A stretch of 64,000 bases of DNA from Bacillota bacterium. Lineage in GTDB: Bacteria; Bacillota; Clostridia; Clostridiales; Clostridiaceae. Below the pieces are notes generated by a model that saw only the letters and a program-made list of their open reading frames with translations, did not search any database and was not told the origin of the DNA. Made by a program: the position numbers and the translations under genes. The stretch covers positions 20,331-84,330 of the forward strand of contig JAUZPI010000009.1 of assembly GCA_030706015.1 (NCBI GenBank), written 5' to 3'. Below are positions 9,126 to 17,968 of this stretch, piece by piece; the first letter of the stretch is position 1; every line of letters starts with the position of its first letter.

Positions 9126-9788
9126 TCATAAAATTGATACCAATCTATTAGGTAATAAATATATTAGTATACAAAAGAAGTGACAAACACTTCCACCTAG
9201 CACGAAAAGATGCCAGATTGCGTGGTTAAATGGTATTTTGTCAAATAAAAATAGTAACGATCCTAAAGTATAAAGAACACCACCTATAATAAGAAATATT
9301 ACCCCTGCTCTAGGCATTGCCAATATCAATGGTTTAATATCAAAAACTATTATCCACCCCATTATAACATATAGCATAGTTGAAAGTTTTTCATGTTTAC
9401 CCACCCAGAATATTTTTTGTATAATTCCTACTAATGTAGCACCCCAAACCACACCAAATATTATCCAACCACCATGACTTCTTAAAACAGTTAATGCAAA
9501 TGGAGTATAGGTCCCTGCAATTAGCAAATAAATTGATGCATGATCAAAAATTCTGAATACCTTCTTAGCTTTTTTATTCGGTATGCTATGGTATAATGTA
9601 GAAAATAAATATAGCATCATAAGACATACACCATAAATGGTGTAACTAACTACATACCACGCATCTCCGTATTTAGCAGCAAAAACTATAAGCAAAACTA
9701 GCGCCGTAATAGCTAATCCTTCTCCAATTCCATGTGTAATTGCATTTGCTATCTCTTCTCCCTTTGTGTAAAACTTTCCTTCACTCAT
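9126..9788 (-). CDS. trhA: PAQR family membrane homeostasis protein (TrhA / hemolysin III)
   Basis: 220 residues, seven predicted membrane helices. Conserved family landmarks are NAITHGIGEG near the start, TLYHS (about residue 67), DHASIYLLIAGTYTPF (about 84-99) and the C-terminal NHAIWHLFVLGGS...H. The His and Asp residues form the probable metal site shared with adiponectin-type PAQR receptors; in bacteria TrhA is linked to membrane fluidity. ATG 9788 follows AGGGGTGA by 7 bases; the upstream TTG (9794) would remove that spacing. Single gene with its own promoter at 9913-9941. Confidence 0.9.
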   Translation of the reverse strand: MSEGKFYTKGEEIANAITHGIGEGLAITALVLLIVFAAKYGDAWYVVSYTIYGVCLMMLYLFSTLYHSIPNKKAKKVFRIFDHASIYLLIAGTYTPFALTVLRSHGGWIIFGVVWGATLVGIIQKIFWVGKHEKLSTMLYVIMGWIIVFDIKPLILAMPRAGVIFLIIGGVLYTLGSLLFLFDKIPFNHAIWHLFVLGGSVCHFFCILIYLLPNRLVSIL

Positions 9789-9912
9789 TCTCAATTCACC
9801 CCTAAAAACTAAGTATTTTACCCTATCAGTATTTATACAATATTAAAGCACTTTTATATTAACACCAATGCTTTAGCATCTAGTATAAAAAACTACATGC
9901 TGTTATATTAAA

Positions 9913-9941
9913 ATAATATATCCTATCATTTTAATTGTCAA
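9913..9941 (-). promoter_or_regulatory. Promoter of trhA
   Basis: On the minus strand TTGACA (9941-9936) and TATTAT (9918-9913) are separated by exactly 17 bases: a near-consensus vegetative promoter. Confidence 0.6.
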
Positions 9942-10099
9942 TAGCATATTAATGAAATTTGTAAAATTACTGTTTAGTTAATATTATACTATAATATCCT
10001 TAAAATGCTTACTAAAATATATACATATATTTTTACACCGTTATATATTAATTATTAACATTCTTTATAAAATAATTCCCATTTCTTAAAAATCAATGC

Positions 10100-10131
10100 A
10101 AAAAAGAACTTCTGCAGTTATGCAGAAGTTC
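10100..10131 (-). terminator. Intrinsic terminator after cysK
   Basis: GAACTTCTGCA (10106-10116) pairs with TGCAGAAGTTC (10121-10131). The run of A at 10100-10105 is TTTTTT on the minus strand, immediately after the stem. Confidence 0.92.
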
Positions 10132-10140
10132 CCCTTCAAT

Positions 10141-11070
10141 TTAATCAAAAACAGACATTGATAAATATCTTTGTCCTGTATCTGGAAGTATTACAACTAT
10201 GTTTTTATCTACATTTTCAGGTCTTTTAGCAATTTCTACGGCAGCAAAAAGCGCTGCACCTGATGATATTCCAACAAATAGCCCCTCAGTCAGAACTATA
10301 TTTCTAGTAGTATCATATGCTTCTTGATCTCTTACCTTAAATATTTCATCAATTATATCCATATTCAATATTTCAGGTATAAAATTAGCACCTATACCTT
10401 GTAGTTTATGAGGTCCTGGCTTGCCTCCTGATAATATAGGGGAAGTATACGGCTCTACAGCTACTACTTTTAATTCTGGGTTTTTACTTTTTAGTACCTC
10501 GCCCACTCCTGTTATTGTTCCACCAGTACCAACTCCAGCTACCAATATATCTACTTTACCTTCTGTATCATCCCATATTTCTTCAGCTGTGGTTTTTCTA
10601 TGAGCATCAGCATTTGATGGGTTTTCAAATTGTTGTGGTATAAAGGAATTTGGTATGCTTGCTGCCAATTCCTCTGCTTTTTTTATGGCACCCTTCATAC
10701 CTTCTGCACCAGGTGTTAAAACCACCTCTGCACCATAAGCTTTTAATATTTTTCTTCTCTCAATACTCATAGAGTCAGGCATAGTTAAAATAAGTTTATA
10801 TCCTTTTGCTGCAGCAACAAAAGCAAGACCAACTCCAGTATTTCCGCTAGTCGGTTCAATAATGACCGTATCCTTATTAATAATACCTTTTTTCTCGCCA
10901 TCTTCTATCATGGCAAATCCAACTCTATCCTTAACACTTCCAGCCGGGTTGAAGTATTCAATCTTTGCCAAAATTTTTGCGCTTAATTTATTATTTTCTT
11001 CTAGTCTCGTAAGTTCTACAAGCGGAGTATTACCAATTAATTCTGTCAAATTCTTGTATAATTTACCCAT
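10141..11070 (-). CDS. cysK: Cysteine synthase A (O-acetylserine thiol-lyase)
   Basis: 309 residues, normal for CysK. The enzyme makes L-cysteine from O-acetylserine and sulfide with PLP. The PLP lysine is in NPAGSVKDR (Lys47), the substrate loop is TSGNTGVGLAF (about 74-84), and the phosphate cradle is VGTGGTITGVGE. The C-terminus ends in the usual GQRYLSMSVFD. ATG 11070 follows GGAAGAGTGGG. It lies 55 bases downstream of cymR on the same strand. In Bacillus, CysK is also the partner protein of CymR, so this pairing is meaningful. It closes with a strong terminator. Confidence 0.96.
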   Translation of the reverse strand: MGKLYKNLTELIGNTPLVELTRLEENNKLSAKILAKIEYFNPAGSVKDRVGFAMIEDGEKKGIINKDTVIIEPTSGNTGVGLAFVAAAKGYKLILTMPDSMSIERRKILKAYGAEVVLTPGAEGMKGAIKKAEELAASIPNSFIPQQFENPSNADAHRKTTAEEIWDDTEGKVDILVAGVGTGGTITGVGEVLKSKNPELKVVAVEPYTSPILSGGKPGPHKLQGIGANFIPEILNMDIIDEIFKVRDQEAYDTTRNIVLTEGLFVGISSGAALFAAVEIAKRPENVDKNIVVILPDTGQRYLSMSVFD

Positions 11071-11125
11071 CCCACTCTTCCTTTCAGTCCATTACATCTA
11101 TGTATTTATAATATCAATATATTTG

Positions 11126-11563
11126 CTATATGTAATACATAAAATTAGAACCATTTTCACGGTTATAATCATAAACCAAATCTTCTAATGTTATAGAATC
11201 AACAATTGAATTAATACTTTCATTTAATTTTTCCCATACGTTATTTTTAATGCATTTGTCTATGCCAACTACTACAGTATCTTCACTTAGTTCAACTACA
11301 GATAAATCACCTTCAAGTGCTCTTAGAATATCACCAATTTTTATATTGCTCATGATGTCACCTAATATATAGCCGCCTTGAGAACCTTTTTTACCTTTTA
11401 CAAGACCATTCTTTCTTAAAGTAGAAAATATTTGTTCCAAATAACTTTCGGAAATATTTTGCCTTTCAGATATACTCTTTAGTGTTACGCTATCATTAAC
11501 TGAGTACACAGCAAGGTCTATCATTGCTTTTAATCCATATCTGCCCTTTGTAGAGATTTTCAT
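11126..11563 (-). CDS. cymR: Rrf2 family regulator, CymR-like (cysteine metabolism repressor)
   Basis: 145 residues with the Rrf2 winged helix: MKISTKGRYGLKAMIDLA at the start, then SISERQNISESYLEQIF and LRKNGLVKGKKGSQGGY. Only one Cys (KCIKNN) is present, so the three-Cys iron-sulfur site of IscR/NsrR is absent. That, and the adjacent cysK, point to CymR, which represses sulfur-acquisition genes and needs CysK as co-repressor. A consensus promoter lies at 11606-11634, with the ribosome site GAGGTGTAAGG before ATG 11563. Without the neighbour I would only call it Rrf2. Confidence 0.85.
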   Translation of the reverse strand: MKISTKGRYGLKAMIDLAVYSVNDSVTLKSISERQNISESYLEQIFSTLRKNGLVKGKKGSQGGYILGDIMSNIKIGDILRALEGDLSVVELSEDTVVVGIDKCIKNNVWEKLNESINSIVDSITLEDLVYDYNRENGSNFMYYI

Positions 11564-11605
11564 CCTTACACCTCTTTTTCTTACTAAACCAATATGTTTA
11601 AGGAA

Positions 11606-11634
11606 ATTATAATCTCTTATTTTTATTGTGTCAA
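11606..11634 (-). promoter_or_regulatory. Promoter of cymR-cysK
   Basis: Minus-strand TTGACA (11634-11629) and TATAAT (11611-11606), spacing 17: both hexamers are perfect matches to the vegetative consensus. Confidence 0.75.
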
Positions 11635-11664
11635 TACATTTTTTGTATATACTGAATTATTTGG

Positions 11665-12621
11665 CTAAACTACTTCTTTATTGCTCCATTTTCCACATCT
11701 GTCTCCAAAACATCCAACCATATCACTCTTACTAGATATCTTTACTACCTCACATCTATTGGAGCATCCATCGCATTCAAAGCTTCTAGAAACAAATTCA
11801 CCAGATGCAACTTCAAACCCTTTAAAATTAGTTGAACCACTCTTTTCAACTGAACTTTTAGCAATAAGCGCCGCTCCAATAGCTCCCATCATATTATAAT
11901 GTTTAGGTATATAAACCTCGCAGCCTAATTCTGCCTCAAAGGCAGCCTTCATCCCTTTGTTAGCAGCGACACCGCCTTGAAAAAACACCTTCTTTTCTAT
12001 ATCTTTTCCCTTAGCCACATTATTTAAATAATTTCTTACAAGAGCTTCACAAAGTCCCCTTATAATGTCTTCTTCACTATACCCCATTTGCTGCTTATGT
12101 ATCATATCCGACTCTGCAAATACTGCACATCTGCCCGCAATTCTTACGGGTGTCTTAGACTTTAATGCAAGCTCTCCAAATTTCTCAATAGGTACATCTA
12201 ATCTCTCTGCCTGCCTATCTAGGAATGATCCCGTTCCTGCGGCACAAACAGTATTCATAGAAAAATCGCTAACTATTCCATCTCTTAAGATTATTATTTT
12301 TGAATCTTGCCCTCCAATTTCAATTATTGTCCTAACATCTTCATCTATTTCTAAGGCTGCAACGGCATGAGCAGTTATTTCATTTTTAACAGCATCTGCC
12401 CCAATCAAAAATGAAGCTATCTGTCTACCACTTCCAGTAGTCCCCACACCCATAATCTCATCATCGCTGTATATCTGTTTAAGGATTTTAAAGCCCTCTT
12501 GAATTACACTTACAGGACGCCCCTTAGTCCTTAAATACATTGACTCTACAATATTCATGTTGGAATCCATAAGTATTATATCTGTACTTACTGAACCAAC
12601 ATCAACTCCCAAATAATACAT
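11665..12621 (-). CDS. Acyl-CoA dehydratase activase-type ATPase (BadF/BadG/BcrA/BcrD, HgdC-like)
   Basis: 318 residues with the ASKHA fold. ATP-binding signatures are GVDVGSVSTD (5-14), EIGGQDSKIII (101-111) and AAGTGSFLDRQ. The two Cys that bind the dimer-bridging 4Fe-4S cluster in HgdC are present (Cys126 in VCAAGTG, Cys165 in GRCAVFAES). An additional C-terminal Cys group (283, 286, 290, 304, 309) goes beyond minimal activases and may bind a second metal site. Activases use ATP to push low-potential electrons into a dehydratase or double-cubane partner. Its start overlaps the upstream HgdB-like gene by 20 bases, suggesting translational coupling. Confidence 0.88.
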   Translation of the reverse strand: MYYLGVDVGSVSTDIILMDSNMNIVESMYLRTKGRPVSVIQEGFKILKQIYSDDEIMGVGTTGSGRQIASFLIGADAVKNEITAHAVAALEIDEDVRTIIEIGGQDSKIIILRDGIVSDFSMNTVCAAGTGSFLDRQAERLDVPIEKFGELALKSKTPVRIAGRCAVFAESDMIHKQQMGYSEEDIIRGLCEALVRNYLNNVAKGKDIEKKVFFQGGVAANKGMKAAFEAELGCEVYIPKHYNMMGAIGAALIAKSSVEKSGSTNFKGFEVASGEFVSRSFECDGCSNRCEVVKISSKSDMVGCFGDRCGKWSNKEVV

Positions 12622-13699
12622 ATTCTTTTCTCCTTTCTAATAAATCAATAAATGCTTCAATTCTTGTAACATATCCTGCCTCTCCTGTCATCTCATCCAC
12701 TACTAGAGTCATTATAGGAAAATCATTATCTTTAGATATAGACGGTAAAATTGATTTTGATACAATTTCAGGCATGCATCCCATAGGGAATATTTGTATA
12801 GCACCATCGAATCCTTCCTGTTCAGCTAAAACAGCTTCTCCTATACATTCTCTTGCATGACCTCCTATATATAGTGGTAAATACTTTTTCGAGGCACGTC
12901 TGATATCCATTGAATTTAACTTTATTGGCGATAACAGCATATCCTTAATCCACCAACTGGGAGTAATACCTCTTTTACTTGATACACCATAATCCATCAG
13001 CTTATCCTCAATATACAAATTTGAAAATGGTTCTAATATAGTATATATCTCTCCCATAATTGCTACCTTTAATGGCTTTCTATCTTTATCTACTGGTATA
13101 TTATCTAGCTTATCACTATACATATTAAGGTGGTTTATCATTTCATCTGGAGTATGATATTCTACAGCCTTTTTTTTGCATTCATTTAAGAGCTTTTTGC
13201 ATTGCCCATTATTCACCTCATATCCACAAAGATATCTGGCTCTAGCCTCTAGCTTATCTATCATATTGATTATTTTATATGCTTTTCTAACAATCTTAAG
13301 CTGTTCTGCTTTTGAAATGCTGGCTGCCGCTGATATTTTACCTACTCTTCTTAGCAACTCTCTAAATCCTATATCACCTGGCTGGTCTATTACAATAAAG
13401 TCCAATTTATATCCAAGTCTTTTTAACGTGTTCATTTGAACTTCACAATATTCACCATATCTACAAGGTCCACAGCTGCCGGTAATTATAACCGTATCTG
13501 CTCCAGCTTCAATACTCTGAATATAGTTTCCCATCATTATCTTAAATGGTAAACAAATTTCTTCAGGAGAATGTAGCGCTCCTATTTCAAGCGCCTTTTT
13601 ATTACTAAAGGGTGGAATTACACATTCTATACCAAGCCCATTAAAAAGAGCTTTTGCCGCAATATACGAATTTCCTAGATGAGGAAATGTAATTTTCAA
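12602..13699 (-). CDS. HgdB-like 2-hydroxyacyl-CoA dehydratase family protein (probable iron-sulfur partner)
   Basis: 365 residues. The sequence shows conserved Cys positions: SPEEICLPFK (near 49), GSCGPCRYGEYC (about 74-85), HARECIG and FPMGCMPE in the second half, plus TGEAGYVTRIEAF at the end, all typical of the HgdB/DUF2229-type group. These proteins carry a 4Fe-4S or double-cubane cluster reduced by the activase. The start is TTG 13699, 10 bases after AAGGAGG. It is gene 2 of a three-gene operon with its activase. The substrate is unknown; no CoA-transferase or dehydrogenase is nearby, so a fermentative dehydratase is not proved. Confidence 0.8.
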   Translation of the reverse strand: MKITFPHLGNSYIAAKALFNGLGIECVIPPFSNKKALEIGALHSPEEICLPFKIMMGNYIQSIEAGADTVIITGSCGPCRYGEYCEVQMNTLKRLGYKLDFIVIDQPGDIGFRELLRRVGKISAAASISKAEQLKIVRKAYKIINMIDKLEARARYLCGYEVNNGQCKKLLNECKKKAVEYHTPDEMINHLNMYSDKLDNIPVDKDRKPLKVAIMGEIYTILEPFSNLYIEDKLMDYGVSSKRGITPSWWIKDMLLSPIKLNSMDIRRASKKYLPLYIGGHARECIGEAVLAEQEGFDGAIQIFPMGCMPEIVSKSILPSISKDNDFPIMTLVVDEMTGEAGYVTRIEAFIDLLERRKEYVLFGS

Positions 13700-13740
13700 G
13701 TTAGTTACCTCCTTACATTAATAGGCTGATTACTTCACAA

Positions 13741-14646
13741 TTATGCAAAACTGCATTCTTTTCTCATGGTCAGCATATCAGTAAAAGCCTCTATTCTAGT
13801 ATTAAAACCCGCTTCTCCAGTTTGCTCATCTATCTTTAGTATTAATATCGGAAAATCGCTAAGCTTATCTTTAATTAATTCAACCACAATGGAGTCAATT
13901 CCGCAGGCAAATGAGGAAATATATACTATTCCATCTACCTTTCTGCTTTCTGCCAAGTGTGTAGAAAAACCATAGGAGTTTCTTGCAAATGTCCAAAAAG
14001 GCTTCTTAAATAATTCATTTACCTTTTTATCTATATCTTGTTCATCGGTATGTTCTTCAGTAACAACTCCTACTCCAAGTGCATTTAATTTTTTTACTAG
14101 ATTCATATTTAAAAATTCATCATACAAATTATAAGGATGACCTACCAATGCAACATTGATGTTAAATCCGTCATCATTTATACCTGTATAATAGTTAACC
14201 TGAACTTCTCTAGCTAATTTATAGGCTCTTTGAATTTTCAAATAATCTGAAGTAAACATACTTCCAACTCTCTTAGCCCAGATTCCAAGTTCCCTTGGAG
14301 TAGATGCGTAAATTGGCTCTCCTATTATTCGTGGCATATTTGGAATGCTATTAAACACCATTTCGGGCAATCCACAAAACTTAGGACATATATACTCTCT
14401 CTTTCTAAGCTGCATTATACGAGGAATGAGTATAATATCACACTTATCCTTTATAGAAGCTACATGACCATGGAAAACCTTAACTGGTACGCAGGCTTCG
14501 TCTACACAATGCTTAACACCTAAGTCTAAAATTTCTTTGTTTGTTTTAGGTGATGTTACCACCTCAGTGCCTAATTCTTTAAAAAAGGTTTGAAAAAAAG
14601 GGAAATACTTATAAGATAATAATCCATTAGGAATGCCTACCTTCAT
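13741..14646 (-). CDS. DUF2229 / activase-related protein (HgdB-like fold)
   Basis: 301 residues beginning MKVGIPNGLLSYKYFPFF, with DEACVPVKVFHGH (Cys near 52), the RKREYICPKFCGLPEM segment and SFACGIDSIV, then TGEAGFNTRIEAF at the end. The last motif is shared with the next gene in the operon, so the two are diverged paralogues. The family is annotated as activase-related, often fused to activases in other clostridia. It probably forms the second half of the cluster-binding complex. ATG 14646 follows AGGTGGTGATT. It is the first gene of the triad; the gap to the next is 41 bases. Confidence 0.82.
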   Translation of the reverse strand: MKVGIPNGLLSYKYFPFFQTFFKELGTEVVTSPKTNKEILDLGVKHCVDEACVPVKVFHGHVASIKDKCDIILIPRIMQLRKREYICPKFCGLPEMVFNSIPNMPRIIGEPIYASTPRELGIWAKRVGSMFTSDYLKIQRAYKLAREVQVNYYTGINDDGFNINVALVGHPYNLYDEFLNMNLVKKLNALGVGVVTEEHTDEQDIDKKVNELFKKPFWTFARNSYGFSTHLAESRKVDGIVYISSFACGIDSIVVELIKDKLSDFPILILKIDEQTGEAGFNTRIEAFTDMLTMRKECSFA

Positions 14647-14771
14647 TAATAATCACCACCTTTTTTTGTATTTATATCTGTATATTTTTGACGTAACAGG
14701 GGTAGTTTATTCAACGTATCTAATATTTATGTATATACTGTGATATAGAATAAATTAGTTAAATACAAAAT

Positions 14772-14815
14772 AAAATGAGGGGTTTGTGGTGAATTCACCT
14801 CACCCCCCTCATTTT
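14772..14815 (-). terminator. Long hairpin with inner palindrome, probable second terminator of the arg operon
   Basis: AAAATGAGGGG (14772-14782) pairs with CCCCTCATTTT (14805-14815). Inside lies the perfect palindrome GGTGAATTCACC (14788-14799). The minus strand continues ATTTTATTTTG. It lies just beyond the argF terminator; an operator role for the activase operon cannot be excluded. Confidence 0.5.
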
Positions 14816-14823
14816 TAGATAAG

Positions 14824-14851
14824 AAAACCTCCGTTGAAATTACGGAGGTTT
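14824..14851 (-). terminator. Intrinsic terminator after argF
   Basis: AAACCTCCGT and ACGGAGGTTT (14825-14834 and 14842-14851) form a 10-bp stem 18 bases after the argF stop; the minus strand continues TTTTCTTAT. Confidence 0.8.
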
Positions 14852-14868
14852 AGAATTATGATTAAATT

Positions 14869-15807
14869 TTATCCACGTAGATTAGTTTTACTTATAAGCT
14901 TAACTAAAACAGCTTTTTGAGCATGCAGTCTATTTTCTGCTTCGTCGAATATCTCTTCTGAGTGCTTTTCAAACACATCGGCAGTTATTTCTTCGCCCTT
15001 ATGAGCAGGTAAACAGTGCAGTATTATAGCATTATCCTTTGCAATGCTCATAATATTTTCATTTATTTGATAATCTTTAAATATTACTTTTCTCTTAGCT
15101 ATCTCTTCTTCTTGACCCATGCTAGCCCATACATCAGTGATTAATACATCGGCGTCCTTAGCAGCTTCTTGAATATTATCAGTTATTACAACCTTGCAAT
15201 TCTCTTTATTTGCTCTTTCAGTAGCAATTTCAGTGTACTTTGTCATTGGCTCATAGCCTTTAGGGCATGCAACCCAAATATCCATACCTAAGGTAGCACA
15301 TCCTACCATAAGTGAATTTGCCATATTGTTTCCATCACCAATATAGCACACCTTAAGCCCTTCTATTTTTCTTTTATACTCTCTTATAGTCATTAGGTCT
15401 GCTAACACCTGACATGGATGAGCCTCATCTGTTAAACCATTGATAATCGGAATTGATGAATATTTTGCAAGAGTCTCAACTTCTTCTTGATCATAGGTTC
15501 TTATCATTATTGCATCCACGTATCTTGATAGAACTCTTGCAGTATCTTCAATAGGTTCTCCTCTTCCAATTTGTAAATCCCTTGAACTTAAGAACATACC
15601 GCTGCCACCTAATTGAAACATTCCTGCTTCAAAGGATACTCTTGTTCTAGTTGAAGACTTTTGAAATATCATTCCTAATATCTTACCACTTAAGTAATGG
15701 TGCGGTATATCATGTTTTAACTCATATTTTAATTGATCTGCCAAATCAAGAATTTCTATTATATCGTCTTTATTCAAGTCAGACAGCTTTAATAAATCCT
15801 TATTCAA
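14869..15807 (-). CDS. argF: Ornithine carbamoyltransferase
   Basis: 312 residues. The enzyme condenses ornithine and carbamoyl phosphate to citrulline. Motifs: carbamoyl-phosphate site SSTRTRVSFE (about 51-60), HPCQ in TDEAHPCQVLADL (about 128-140), and ornithine site HCLPAHKGEE (about 268). The length is typical. It is the last gene of argC-argB-argD-argF, 34 bases after argD, and is followed by tandem terminators. The absence of arcA or arcC beside it argues for a biosynthetic rather than a catabolic role. Confidence 0.96.
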   Translation of the reverse strand: MNKDLLKLSDLNKDDIIEILDLADQLKYELKHDIPHHYLSGKILGMIFQKSSTRTRVSFEAGMFQLGGSGMFLSSRDLQIGRGEPIEDTARVLSRYVDAIMIRTYDQEEVETLAKYSSIPIINGLTDEAHPCQVLADLMTIREYKRKIEGLKVCYIGDGNNMANSLMVGCATLGMDIWVACPKGYEPMTKYTEIATERANKENCKVVITDNIQEAAKDADVLITDVWASMGQEEEIAKRKVIFKDYQINENIMSIAKDNAIILHCLPAHKGEEITADVFEKHSEEIFDEAENRLHAQKAVLVKLISKTNLRG

Positions 15808-15841
15808 CCTAAAACCCTCCCTTTATAATTTACAACTCTCA

Positions 15842-17023
15842 TTAAGCTTCTAGAGCTTCCTTCAATATCTCAACCGCTGTATCTATTTCATCCTTTGTTA
15901 TTACAAGAGGTGGAAGCATTCTGATTACATTCTTTCCAGCTGTAAGGAATAATGCACCTTTTTCTATTGCCTTATTTATTACCTCACTTGCTTCACAGCT
16001 TATCTCTACACCTATCATAAGTCCAGCACCACGGATTTCTTTTATCTTTGGGCTGTTTATTTCCATTATCTTTTCTCTTAAGTATTGTCCTTTGCTTTTT
16101 ACTTCATCTAAAAATTCATCGTTTATAACTTGATTAAGTACTTCTACGCCTGCTGCACAAACTAAAGGATTTCCACCAAAGGTACTTCCATGATCACCTT
16201 TATTTAATACTGCAGCGAATTTTTCATTACACATGAAACCACCAATAGGAACTCCGCCGCCAAGTCCTTTTGCTACAGTAACTATATCCGGCTTAATTCC
16301 AAAATTGTCATAACCAAATACTTCACCAGTTCTTCCTATACCGCATTGAACCTCATCAAATATTAAAGCAATATCTTTTTCATTACATAGTTCTCTAACT
16401 GCATTTACGTATTCTGGGTCTAATGGAAAAACTCCACCTTCCCCTTGAATAGCTTCCATCATAACTGCGCAAACAGATGAATCTATTTTTTCTGCTAGTT
16501 CTTCTATATTATTTCTCTCTACATAGTCAAATCCTGTAGTTAATGGTTTGAAATCCTTATGGAATTTATCTTGACCAGTTGCTGCAAGCGTAGTTATCGT
16601 TCTTCCGTGAAAGGAACTTTTTAATGTTATTATCTTATATCTAGCTTCGCCATATTTTTCTGCTGAATATTTTCTAGCTAATTTTATTGCTCCTTCGTTA
16701 GCTTCTGCTCCAGAATTTGAAAAGAATACTTTTGACATACCTGAAACTTTCATAAGCTTTTCTGCTAACTCTACAGTTTTAGGATTGTAGAATATATTAG
16801 ATGTATGAAGTATATTGCCTATTTGTTCTTTCAAAGCATTATTATATTTCTCATTGCTATAACCCAGGCTATTAACCCCAATTCCGCTTGTCATATCTAC
16901 ATATTCTTTTCCATCTATATCATATACCATAGAACCTTTTCCGCTTACCAAAACAACTGGAAATCTTCCATAGGTTTGCATTATATTTTCATGTTCTAAT
17001 TGTATTACTTCATCCTTTTTCAT
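15842..17023 (-). CDS. argD: Acetylornithine aminotransferase
   Basis: 393 residues, class-III PLP aminotransferase. Visible features are the cofactor loop SNSGAEANEGAIKLAR, the Asp of ALIFDEVQCGIGRTG, and the PLP lysine in TVAKGLGGGVPIG. It converts N-acetylglutamate semialdehyde to N-acetylornithine. It is placed between argB (41 bases upstream) and argF, so the acetylornithine role is preferred over the closely related ornithine or GABA aminotransferases. Confidence 0.95.
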   Translation of the reverse strand: MKKDEVIQLEHENIMQTYGRFPVVLVSGKGSMVYDIDGKEYVDMTSGIGVNSLGYSNEKYNNALKEQIGNILHTSNIFYNPKTVELAEKLMKVSGMSKVFFSNSGAEANEGAIKLARKYSAEKYGEARYKIITLKSSFHGRTITTLAATGQDKFHKDFKPLTTGFDYVERNNIEELAEKIDSSVCAVMMEAIQGEGGVFPLDPEYVNAVRELCNEKDIALIFDEVQCGIGRTGEVFGYDNFGIKPDIVTVAKGLGGGVPIGGFMCNEKFAAVLNKGDHGSTFGGNPLVCAAGVEVLNQVINDEFLDEVKSKGQYLREKIMEINSPKIKEIRGAGLMIGVEISCEASEVINKAIEKGALFLTAGKNVIRMLPPLVITKDEIDTAVEILKEALEA

Positions 17024-17064
17024 TCTAATGGCCCCCTTTAATACCTAAAATTGTTTTCTATTAA

Positions 17065-17943
17065 TCAATAAATCATAGTTCCTACGCCTTGATCTGAAAA
17101 TACTTCCATTAATATTGAGTGAGGAACTCTTCCATCTATAATGTGCGCTCTCTTAACCCCTTCACGTATTGCCTCAACACAACAATCAACCTTTGGAATC
17201 ATTCCACCTTTTATAACTCCATCCATTTTTAGAACATGAATATCATGAGGTTTTAACTCTGACATTAGAGTACTGTCATCACTTGGATCTCTCATAATTC
17301 CAGGAACATCTGTTAATAAAATCAGTTTCTCAGCTTTTAGCTTTGCAGCTATCTTTGAAGCAGCATAATCCGCATTAATGTTATAAGTATTATAGTCGTC
17401 TTCACCCAAAGCAACAGTAGATACTACAGGAATATATCCATCATTTAAGGTATCCTCAACTATATCTACATTAACCTTAGTTATTTCTCCAACAAATCCT
17501 ATATCCTGACCATCTTGAAGCTTCTTCTTAGCCTTTAACATTTCTCCGTCTATGCCACTAAGGCCTATTGCCTTTCTACCGCTTCTATCGATTAGTGACA
17601 CTATATCTTTGTTTATCTTTCCAGTTAATACCATTTGTACTATTTCCATAGTTTCTGCATCTGTAACTCTAAGTCCATTTACAAACTTACTTTCTTTACC
17701 TACTCTCTTAAGCATATTGCTTATTTCAGGTCCTCCACCATGCACTACTACAACTTTTACACCTACGCAGGACATTAGAATAATATCTTCTATAACTGAA
17801 TTCTTAAGTTCTTCATTAATCATGGCATTTCCACCATATTTAACAACTATTGTTTTTCCATAGAACTTTTGTATGTATGGTAAAGTTTCAATTAATATCT
17901 CAGATTTGTTTATATTATTTAACACCACTTTTTCTTCCTCCAT
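17065..17943 (-). CDS. argB: Acetylglutamate kinase
   Basis: 292 residues of the amino-acid kinase fold. The N-terminal KYGGNAM (about 34-40), VVVVHGGGPEISNML (about 64-78), and the later ADYAASKIAAKLKAEKLILLTDVPGI are diagnostic. The gene product phosphorylates N-acetylglutamate, usually the arginine-feedback step when a long N-terminal helix is present; a helix of about 25 residues precedes the kinase core here, which fits feedback inhibition. ATG 17943 has a GAGGTTCA site. It lies 25 bases after argC. Confidence 0.96.
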   Translation of the reverse strand: MEEEKVVLNNINKSEILIETLPYIQKFYGKTIVVKYGGNAMINEELKNSVIEDIILMSCVGVKVVVVHGGGPEISNMLKRVGKESKFVNGLRVTDAETMEIVQMVLTGKINKDIVSLIDRSGRKAIGLSGIDGEMLKAKKKLQDGQDIGFVGEITKVNVDIVEDTLNDGYIPVVSTVALGEDDYNTYNINADYAASKIAAKLKAEKLILLTDVPGIMRDPSDDSTLMSELKPHDIHVLKMDGVIKGGMIPKVDCCVEAIREGVKRAHIIDGRVPHSILMEVFSDQGVGTMIY

Positions 17944-17968
17944 TGAACCTCAATTATTGTTTTTTCTA

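Larger units (their letters stand above)
9789..10140. other. Intergenic stretch: trhA leader, promoter and cysK terminator
   Basis: About 350 bases without a gene. It holds a good minus-strand promoter for trhA (9913-9941), a roughly 115-base trhA leader in which TGCTTTA and TAAAGCA segments could pair, about 150 bases of plain AT-rich sequence, and the cysK terminator (10100-10131). Confidence 0.5.
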
